DNA of 14,689 nt from JAITWN01 sp964581365 (GTDB taxonomy: Bacteria; Pseudomonadota; Gammaproteobacteria; SZUA-140). Made by a program: the position numbers and the translations under genes. The notes beneath the pieces were generated by a model. That model worked only from the letters and a program-made list of their open reading frames with translations. It was not told where the DNA came from and did no database searches. The stretch spans positions 1 through 14,689 of the forward strand of contig CAZOOF010000052.1 of the NCBI GenBank assembly GCA_964581365.1. The letters are read 5' to 3'. This document shows, piece by piece, positions 6,237 through 13,003 of the stretch. Within the stretch, counting starts at the first letter, position 1, and each line of letters starts with the position of its first letter.

Positions 6237-9200
6237 AGGCCATGATCATACCCGCTAGTGTTTCTTCCAGGCGCAGCACATTCCGGCGTCTTCCGCTTTA
6301 TACAGCTCTGACATTGTCAGGCTGCCTGATGTTGTCGGGGTGCGAAACCAACGATCCGCCGATTCAGCGCACGGTCACCGGCGTGGTGTCGGCGCCCGCC
6401 GTGGATCAGGCCCAGTTTGCTGCGGCCGAATCCAGCGTATTCGCACGTCTGTTCGCGGCACTGTTCGGAGACTCGGCGCAGGCGCAGATCGTCGGCTTGA
6501 GTCCCATTGCCGGCGCCACCGTCCAACTGGTTCGCCTGGATGAATCAGGGGCGGTCACCGAGGTCATCGCCAGCGACGTGACCGACGGCGACGGCGCCTA
6601 TCTGTTCGACCTGGCGCCGCTGCCGTCGAGCACGCTCGCGGTGCGGGTGATCGGGGATGCCGATACCTTGCACGCCATCGTTACAGGCCCGACCGTGGAC
6701 ATCACCCCGGCGAGCGAAGCCGTGGTGCGCACGATCATCGATGATATCATCACTCCTGCAGGCGGCAGCATCCAGCTGTCCAACTTCGATGTGACCGAGG
6801 TCGCCTCGCTCAACTCCCTCGTCGCCAGCATGGATGTCGATATCTCCGGCATGACGGTCGGCGATGCGGTGAGTGCGATAAGAGCCGGAGCTTCGCCCTT
6901 GCTCACCGGGTTGGCAAGCGGCTTCTCTTCCCCCGGAGTCGTGACCACGCTGGAGAACACATTCTTCGGCGGTGTCGACTTCGTGCCGGTGCTGATCGAT
7001 CCGGTCGAACCCGACAGCAATGGCGGCGTGGAGCTGCGCACCGGCAGCGCAACCTGGGGTTTCATCACTTTCAACGTGGCCGAAGGACAGAGCTTTGGTC
7101 TGCGTATCCGCCATGATCTCGATGCGGTGGCGCCGGCAGCGAATGTGCTGCGAGATATTGCCGGGACCCAGCACATTCTGACCGGAGGCGGACAGATGGT
7201 AGTGGGCAGCGCCGCCGATGCGGCTGCGGTGGGAGCGCTGACCGCCGATGCTCGCTTCATGGTCTACCCGCTCGCCTTTGCGGAAGAGAGCGGCGCCGTG
7301 CGCGGCCGCGGCATCCGCATCGCCACGCACCGCAATCCTCTCGCCCCGCTCGACAATGCCGTGCTCGATATGACAGGCGGAGGCACCGACTATCATCTGG
7401 TGCGTCTGCGCCAGACCCTTTCCGGCCGCTTTGCCGGCGAGGGCGACAACTTCATCGCGCTCGCGGCGGAGACGGGCACGCTGCGATTCAATACAGGGAA
7501 TCCCATACCTCCGGGTGAATGTGGTGGCAGCACCAATGAGTGTCATCCCGTGATCTCGGTCGGTTCCATCGTCGCCGACCAGTTGACCATCGATCTCGAC
7601 AGCGGATCCACGAGCACGAATAGCCCGCCCACCGGGAATATCAATGCTCGCTATCTGGTCATCCGCGACGGCTCGACGCAGATGTTCCGTACCGATGGCA
7701 ACGTCCTCGGACAGGGCTTCACCACCGAGGGCGGCGACATCCTCGCCATGCAGACCTCTTCGAATCAGTGGCAGATCGCGCTCGATGTACTGGCAAACGA
7801 TACTGATCCGGATCTGGGAGATACGCTGGAGATTACGGCGGTAGTGCCGGATCCTCTTCTCGCCGGTACCGTCACCATCAGCGCCTCGCGTGACCGGATC
7901 CTCTACACTCCCCCTGGCGATATTTCCGAAGACCTCGAAGGTCCGATAGCCGAAACCTTCACCTACACCATCAGCGATGGAGTGACCACCAACTCGGCGA
8001 CGGTGACCCTGAACATCACCGCGGTCAGTGCGCCGCCGGCGGCGAGCGATGACGCGTTCAGCGTGGCCTTCGAGAGCGAGGACAATGTGCTCGATGTCCT
8101 CGCCAACGATAGTGATCCGGATATCGGCGATCGCCTGAGCATCGTCCAGGTTCTGATCGACGAGGAGAATGCCCTTCCGGCCGGCAGCACGGTAGACATC
8201 GTCGANNNNNNNNNNNNNNNNNNNNNNNNNNNNNNNNNNNNNNNNNNNNNNNNNNNNNNNNNNNNNNNNNNNNNNNNNNNNNNNNNNNNNNNNNNNNNNN
8301 NNNNNTTCTGATCGACGAGGAGAATGCCCTTCCGGCCGGCAGCACGGTAGACATCGTCGACAATCGGCTGCACTACACTTCCGCGCCCGGGTTCACGGGA
8401 GCGGTGCAGTTCCAGTATGTGGTAGAAGATTCGGCTGGCGAACAGGCGACCGCGAACGTGATCGTCGAGACCAGGGCCGAAGGCACGAACACCGCACCCA
8501 TCGCGACGGACGATGAGTTCACCGTCGCCATGAACAGCGGCGGGATCGCACTGAACGTGCTGGCCAACGACGTCGACCCCGACCTGGGCCAGGTCCTCGA
8601 GATCACGGAGGTGACCGATCCGGCCAACGGCACGGTGAGCATTGAAGGCGATCGCGTGCTTTATGTCCCGGCAGAGAATTTCGACGGTGCCGACAGCTTC
8701 ACTTACACCGTCAGTGACGGCACCGATACCGCGATCGCCACCGTCGCCATCACGGTGAGCAGCGTCAACGGCGCGCCGGTAGCCAATGACGACAGCGGCT
8801 GGAATCTCGTTCTGCCCGAGGATCGCACGCAGTGGGCTACCAATGTGGTACATCGCGAAGCGGGAATCGCGATCCGCAAGGGCGACGGACTTGGCAACTC
8901 TATCCTCGACGGCACCTACAATCTGGTGCAGCACACCGGTTACCTGACTGGTGGGGCGGGTTTCGCCGTCGGGGCCGGCTACGATTTCGGTGAACTGACG
9001 TTCGGTGATAACGGTGTAGGCGGCGCCATTCTCCTCGAGCGGCGCACCAGTCTGGACGTGGAAGCCGCTCGTGCCGGCGTTCCCGCGATCAGTGAGACTC
9101 CGCTGCCGCCAGCGCCAGCGGGGGTTGTTGGAAGCTACGACGTGAACAGCGATGGGCGCATGACCATCGACTTCAGCGCCGGTGATCTGCAGATTTCCGG

Positions 9201-9309
9201 AACCGGTGCGGTTGGAGAGGACGGTGAAGTTGCCGCCATCGCGGTGCGCATCGAGGAGGGGGGCGTCGATGTCGGCCGTGGCCTCATGTTCCTCATCCGG
9301 CAGCATTGA
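6233..9309 (+). CDS. Large outer-membrane-type lipoprotein with three tandem-95 (cadherin-like) domains; one gene interrupted by a scaffold gap
   Basis: Two open segments (6233-8205 and 8306-9309) form one gene. Removing the 100 Ns and one copy of the 55-base duplication (155 bases) puts both in the same frame and gives 973 residues. An in-frame TGA at 6212-6214 limits the start to ATG 6233 or 6242; neither has a well-placed Shine-Dalgarno. The signal region contains two consecutive lipobox-like motifs, LTLSGC and LMLSGC (C31 and C37 from 6233); C37 followed by Glu would suit outer-membrane sorting. Residues about 45-155 look like a carboxypeptidase-regulatory-like beta sandwich. Three repeats of about 102 residues carry LDVLANDTDPDLGD-type Ca-binding motifs at about 517, 620 and 722 (after collapsing the gap), each closing with FTYT(I/V)SDG-type strands. 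The first tandem-95 repeat is preceded, and the third followed, by a similar unnamed domain (about 340-505 and 810-973). Probable surface adhesin or matrix protein; ligand unknown. Confidence 0.85.
8151..8360 (+). repeat. 55-base direct duplication flanking the first gap (assembly artefact)
   Basis: Positions 8151-8205 and 8306-8360 are identical over 55 bases. Each reads the same protein segment (from LIDEENAL to TVDIV). Counting it once restores the reading frame of the lipoprotein, so it is very probably the unmerged overlap of two contigs. Confidence 0.95.
8206..8305. other. Scaffold gap of exactly 100 Ns
   Basis: This run of 100 Ns is flanked on both sides by the same 55-base sequence (8151-8205 and 8306-8360). 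The round length and the shared ends indicate a default-size gap placed between two overlapping contigs, not missing sequence. Confidence 0.97.
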
Positions 9310-9370
9310 TCCAAGCGATCTGGGTGCGGAGTTGACGCCGGTTCGGGTATCGCAATCCACTCATTCGCAT

Positions 9371-9400
9371 GAGCTGCGGCTTCGCCGCAGCTCAGTTTCG
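9371..9400 (+). terminator. Hairpin terminator after the tandem-95 lipoprotein
   Basis: A perfect 10-bp stem (GAGCTGCGGC 9371-9380 / GCCGCAGCTC 9384-9393) with a TTC loop lies 62 bases after the stop. The following AGTTTCGTCC has only a short T run, so it is a strong hairpin with a weak tail; termination may be partial. It lies just upstream of the next gene's GTG start. Confidence 0.6.
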
Positions 9401-9418
9401 TCCTGAACGCAGGCGCTC

Positions 9419-10018
9419 GTGTCCTCGGCCAGACTGTTCCTGATGTCGTTCGTCGAGGGCGGTGCGCTGATGGTGACCGAGATCGCCGGCGCCAAACTGG
9501 TCGCGCCCTTCTACGGCAACTCCCTGTATGTCTGGGCGGCGGTGCTGGGACTGACGCTGGGCGGATTGGCCACCGGTTATTTCGCCGGCGCTTTCGTTTC
9601 CAGGCGCGGGCCCAGGCATGATGTGCTGTACGCCATCATGCTGCTGGCCGCCTTGCTGATGGCGCTGATGCCGTGGACTGCCGCCGCCATCATGGCGGCG
9701 AGCACCGGGCTCGAGCTGCGGCTGGGAATCGTCCTGTCCTGCCTGGTGTTCCTGCTCCCGCCGCTGGTGTGTTTCGGCATGGCATCGCCGCTGATCATCC
9801 GCCTGCTCAGTGTCGAAGACGGGTCGGCTGGCCATGTTTCGGGCAGGGTCTACGCTGTCTCCACGCTGGGCGGGATCCTGTTCACCGTCCTGGTGGCGTT
9901 CCATACCATCCCGGAGATCGGTTTGCGCCAGACCCTGTTGGCTGGAGCGGCGTTCCTCGCTGTGCTTCCGCTGCTGCACTTCATCTCCGGAGCGAGGCGC
10001 GTTCCGGCCGGAGCCTGA
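9419..10018 (+). CDS. Membrane-only paralog of the fused MFS/spermidine-synthase family
   Basis: Integral inner-membrane protein of 199 residues with about six hydrophobic helices. An in-frame TGA at 9404-9406 leaves GTG 9419 as the first start (AGG at 9411-9413, 5 bases upstream); ATG 9443 is an alternative. The N-terminal half matches the membrane part of the protein at 13004-14581: FVEGGALMVTEIAGAKLVAP against FCEGAAVMIAELTGARMLAP, then YGNSLYVWAAVLG against YGSTLYVWGAVIG, and YAVSTLGGILFTVL against FAISTIGGILGTFL. It stops after the last helix (ISGARRVPAGA) with no Rossmann methyltransferase domain. The stop at 10018 is natural, with no downstream frame carrying the missing half, so it is a short family form and not a frameshift. 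It may pair with a separately encoded catalytic subunit or act alone as a transporter-like protein; neither is shown. Confidence 0.85.
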   Translation: MSSARLFLMSFVEGGALMVTEIAGAKLVAPFYGNSLYVWAAVLGLTLGGLATGYFAGAFVSRRGPRHDVLYAIMLLAALLMALMPWTAAAIMAASTGLELRLGIVLSCLVFLLPPLVCFGMASPLIIRLLSVEDGSAGHVSGRVYAVSTLGGILFTVLVAFHTIPEIGLRQTLLAGAAFLAVLPLLHFISGARRVPAGA

Positions 10019-10031
10019 ATCGGGGATGCGT

Positions 10032-10063
10032 CGGGATCCGGCCAGTATCAGGGCCGGATCCCG
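10032..10063. terminator. Strong hairpin between convergent genes
   Basis: A perfect 12-bp stem (10032-10043 with 10052-10063, containing GGGATCCGGCC and its complement) encloses an 8-base loop. It lies 13 bases after the + strand membrane-protein gene and 6 bases beyond the ilvD stop, so it sits at the 3' end of both. There is no T tract on either strand. It could still block convergent transcription or protect the 3' ends of both mRNAs. Confidence 0.5.
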
Positions 10064-10069
10064 CGCGGG

Positions 10070-11904
10070 TCATTCGTCGGTAACGCAGCCCTGGGAAGCG
10101 TCCTTCACGTTCTTGATGTACTTGTGGAGCGTGCCGCGTTGCACCTTGTAGGGCGGCATCTTCCACTCGGCGCGGCGCCGGGCCAGCTCGGCATCGTCGA
10201 GCGCGACGGCGAGCAGATTCTGGCTGGCGTCGATGGTGATTTCGTCACCGTCGCTGAGCAGCGCGATCGGTCCGCCTTCCTGGGCTTCGGGTACGATGTG
10301 GCCGATGATGAAGCCGTGCGAACCGCCGGAGAAGCGGCCGTCGGTGATCAGGGCAACGTCCTTGCCCAGTCCGGCGCCCATGATCGCGGAGGTCGGCGTC
10401 AGCATTTCCGGCATGCCCGGGCCGCCCTTCGGACCTTCGTAGCGGATGACCACCACGTCGCCCTTCTGGATGCGGCCCTGTTCCAGGGCGGCAAGCATGT
10501 CTTCCTCGGAATCGAACACGCGCGCGGGACCGACGAAGCGCAGGCCTTCCTTGCCGGTGATCTTGGCCACCGAACCGCCGGGGGCGAGATTGCCGCGCAG
10601 GATCTGCAGATGGCCGGAAGGCTTCAGCGGGCGCTCTAGCGGCATGATGACTTCCTGGCCTTCGGCGAGGCCGGGGACATCGCGCAGGTTCTCCGCCAGC
10701 GTGGCGCCGGTGACGGTGAGACAGCCGCCGTCGAGCAGGCCCTTTTCGAGCAGATATTTCATGACTGCGGGTGTGCCGCCGATCTTGTGCAGATCCTCCA
10801 TGACATAGCGCCCGCTCGGCTTGAAGTCGGCAAGCAGCGGGATGCGGTTGCTGACCGCCTGGAAATCATCCAGCGTCAGCTCGACGTCGACCGCGCGAGC
10901 CATGGCGATCAAGTGCAGCACGGCATTGGTCGAGCCGCCGAGCGCGACCACCATCACCATGGCGTTCTCGAACGCCGCGCGCGTCATGATGTCGCGCGGC
11001 TTGATATCGCGTTCCAGCAGCAGCTTCACTGCGGCGCCGGCACGGCGGCACTCCTCGAGCTTGCCGGGTTCAACCGCTGGCGTGGAGGAACTGTAGGGCA
11101 GGCTCATGCCCATCGCCTCGATGGCGACCGCCATGGTATTGGCGGTGTACATGCCGCCGCAGGCGCCGGCGCCGGGACAGGAATGGCCAACGATACCGGC
11201 GCGCGTTTCCTCGTCGATCTTGCCCGCGATGAATTCGCCGTAGCTCTGGAAGGCGGAAACGACGTCCAGCGTCCGGCCTTCATGATGTCCCGGCTTGATG
11301 GTGCCGCCGTAGATCATCAGCGAGGGACGGTTGACGCGNNNNNNNNNNNNNNNNNNNNNNNNNNNNNNNNNNNNNNNNNNNNNNNNNNNNNNNNNNNNNN
11401 NNNNNNNNNNNNNNNNNNNNNNNNNNNNNNNNNNNNNNGATGTCCCGGCTTGATGGTGCCGCCGTAGATCATCAGCGAGGGACGGTTGACGCGGCCCATG
11501 GCGATCACGCATCCGGGCATGTTCTTGTCGCAGCCCGGGATGGAAATATTGGCGTCGTACCACTGCGCGTTCATCACCGTCTCGATCGAATCGGCGATGA
11601 TGTCGCGCGACTGCAGCGAGTAGCTCATGCCATCGGTGCCCATCGAGATGCCGTCGCTGACGCCGATGGTGTTGAAGCGGAGTCCGACCATGTCCGCGGC
11701 GTGCACGCCTTCCTTGACCGCGGCCGCGAGGTCGTTGAGATGCATGTTGCAGGTGTTGCCTTCGTACCAGACGCTCGAAATGCCGACCTGGGGCAGGTTC
11801 ATCTGCTCCGGCGTGAGGCCGACGCCATAGAGCATCGCCTGAGAGGCGCCCTGGGACTTGGGCTGGGTGATACGGCTGCTGACCCTGTTGAGTTTCTGCG
11901 ACAT
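10070..11904 (-). CDS. ilvD: Dihydroxy-acid dehydratase (interrupted by a scaffold gap)
   Basis: IlvD dehydrates 2,3-dihydroxy-isovalerate and 2,3-dihydroxy-3-methylvalerate to the 2-oxo acids in valine, leucine and isoleucine synthesis. The ATG at 11904 has CGGAG 7 bases upstream and begins MSQKLNRVSSRIT; an open frame extends further upstream (to 12042) but has no family similarity. Counting the 55-base duplication once and dropping the Ns gives 559 residues, normal for the shorter IlvD form. Iron-sulfur ligands are visible as C52 (EGNTCNMHL), C125 (IPGCDKNMPG) and C193 (PGAGACGGMYTANTM); K127 is the lysine that is carbamylated in the family, and D126 is the neighbouring metal ligand. The C-terminal part has SDGRFSGGSHGF-type sequence near its expected position. 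It is divergent from ttcA and convergent with the membrane protein downstream. The apparent break is an assembly artefact. Confidence 0.96.
11284..11493 (-). repeat. 55-base direct duplication flanking the second gap (assembly artefact)
   Basis: Positions 11284-11338 and 11439-11493 are identical. On the - strand both copies encode the IlvD segment RVNRPSLMIYGGTIKPGH. Merging them gives a continuous KPGHHEGRTLD junction, as expected for IlvD, and restores the frame. Confidence 0.95.
11339..11438. other. Second scaffold gap of exactly 100 Ns
   Basis: A second 100-N run inside ilvD, again flanked by an identical 55-base sequence (11284-11338 and 11439-11493). The same interpretation applies as for the first gap. 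Confidence 0.97.
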
Positions 11905-12017
11905 GCTTTGCTCCGCAACGATTCCGACGGGAGGGCCAGAAACGGCTTCGCGCGCAGGGATGGTACGGCGAACGGCGGTTCTCGAAGGAAAAAACGTCTC
12001 TGCCCCGAAAGTTTCCC

Positions 12018-12023
12018 TATAAT
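12018..12023 (+). promoter_or_regulatory. -10 box of ttcA, with a reverse -10-like sequence on the ilvD side
   Basis: TATAAT at 12018-12023 is an exact -10 hexamer only 11 bases before the ttcA ATG at 12035, so a start of transcription about 7 bases on would leave a leader of roughly 4-6 bases. Read on the other strand, 12019-12024 is TATTAT, a 5/6 match facing ilvD. No clear -35 is visible for either direction. The divergent gap 11905-12034 holds nothing else I can assign. Confidence 0.55.
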
Positions 12024-12034
12024 ACCCGCTGTCT

Positions 12035-12880
12035 ATGTCCAAAGTCGAAAAGAAACTCCTGCATTACCTGGGCAAGGCGATCGCCGATTTCGATCTGATC
12101 CGCGGCGGCGACCGCGTGCTGGTGTGCCTGTCCGGGGGCAAGGATTCCTATACGCTGCTGCGCCTGCTGCAGAAGCTGCGGCCGCGCTTCAAGGGCGGCT
12201 ACGAGCTGCATGCCTATACGCTCGACCAGTCCCAGCCGGGCTGGGACGACTCCGGCCTGCGGCGCTGGCTGGACGAGTCCGGCGTGCCCTGGACCATCGA
12301 GCGCCGCGACACCTATTCGGTGGTGCTCGACAAGATTCCGGAGGGCAAGACCTACTGCTCGCTCTGTTCGCGGCTGCGGCGCGGCAATATCTACCGCTTC
12401 GCGCGCGACAACGGTTTCGACAGGATCGCGCTGGGACATCACCGGGACGATCTGATCGAGAGCCTGCTGATGTCCATCCTCTACAGTGGCGAGATCCGCT
12501 CCATGCCGCCCAAGCTGCTGACCGATGACCGGCGCAACATCGTCATCCGTCCGCTGGTCTACTGTCAGGAACGCGACATCATCCAGTACGCCGCGGAGCA
12601 GGGTTTCCCCATCATCCCCTGCAATCTGTGCGGCTCGCAGGAAAACATGACCCGGCGCCGGGTGAAGCAGCTGATCGCCTCGCTCGCGGAAGAAAACCCG
12701 AAGGTCCCGAGTAACATCCTGAGCGCGCTCGGCAAGGTCCAGCTCAGCCAGCTCATGGATCGCGAGCGCTGGGACTTCGAGGGTCTGGACGACAAGCGCA
12801 TTCGTCCCGAGGCCGGGGATGCCGAAACCGGCTGTGCTTCCATGGACGAAGAAATCGTGCCCTGGCGGAGCGCTGGTTGA
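12035..12880 (+). CDS. ttcA: tRNA 2-thiocytidine(32) synthetase TtcA
   Basis: TtcA is a cytoplasmic ATP-dependent, iron-sulfur enzyme that thiolates cytidine 32 of some tRNAs. The 281-residue product has the PP-loop SGGKDS at residues 33-38, the first Cys pair CSLC at 108-111 (within EGKTYCSLCSRLRRG), the ALGHHRDD motif, and the second Cys pair CNLC at 196-199 (within IIPCNLCGSQ). These match the conserved Cys of the family that bind the 4Fe-4S cluster. The start is fixed at ATG 12035, because an in-frame TAA at 12020-12022 lies inside the -10 box and no other ATG or GTG lies between; a homolog alignment at KLLHYLGKAIADF agrees. The N terminus is shorter than that of the E. coli protein. No Shine-Dalgarno is present. 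Confidence 0.97.
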   Translation: MSKVEKKLLHYLGKAIADFDLIRGGDRVLVCLSGGKDSYTLLRLLQKLRPRFKGGYELHAYTLDQSQPGWDDSGLRRWLDESGVPWTIERRDTYSVVLDKIPEGKTYCSLCSRLRRGNIYRFARDNGFDRIALGHHRDDLIESLLMSILYSGEIRSMPPKLLTDDRRNIVIRPLVYCQERDIIQYAAEQGFPIIPCNLCGSQENMTRRRVKQLIASLAEENPKVPSNILSALGKVQLSQLMDRERWDFEGLDDKRIRPEAGDAETGCASMDEEIVPWRSAG

Positions 12881-13003
12881 CGGTCGCCGGACGGACGGCA
12901 ATCGATTCATATCCGGATGTCCTCCGGAGATCCGATGGGGCGGCTGGCGATGCATGAACGATCGCTGCTTTCGGGGGCTGGCCCCGCACTACCTTCCTGA
13001 CGC

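Noticed and set aside
6150..6241. Cyclic-di-GMP (GEMM-I) or cobalamin riboswitch before the lipoprotein
   Set aside because: The expected conserved cores were not found; only general resemblance in a few GC-rich words is present.
6545..7546. 333-codon - strand open frame
   Set aside because: It lies fully opposite the lipoprotein coding region, and its translation is His/Arg/Gly-rich and low in pattern, as expected of a shadow frame.
8151..8360. A true tandem duplication or frameshift in the lipoprotein gene
   Set aside because: The identical 55-base ends around a round-number N run, repeated in ilvD with the same length, and the restored frame on merging point to an assembly artefact.
7963..9360. 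Long - strand open frame (465 codons, including Ns) opposite the lipoprotein
   Set aside because: It is antisense to a clearly recognisable tandem-95 coding region, runs through the N gap, and has no family-like motifs; it reflects GC-rich codon bias.
11440..12528. 362-codon + strand open frame across the ilvD/ttcA junction
   Set aside because: It is antisense to ilvD and then out of frame within ttcA, both of which are firmly identified.
12970..12990. Terminator after ttcA (GGGG-CTGG-CCCC hairpin)
   Set aside because: The stem is only about 4 bp and no T tract follows.
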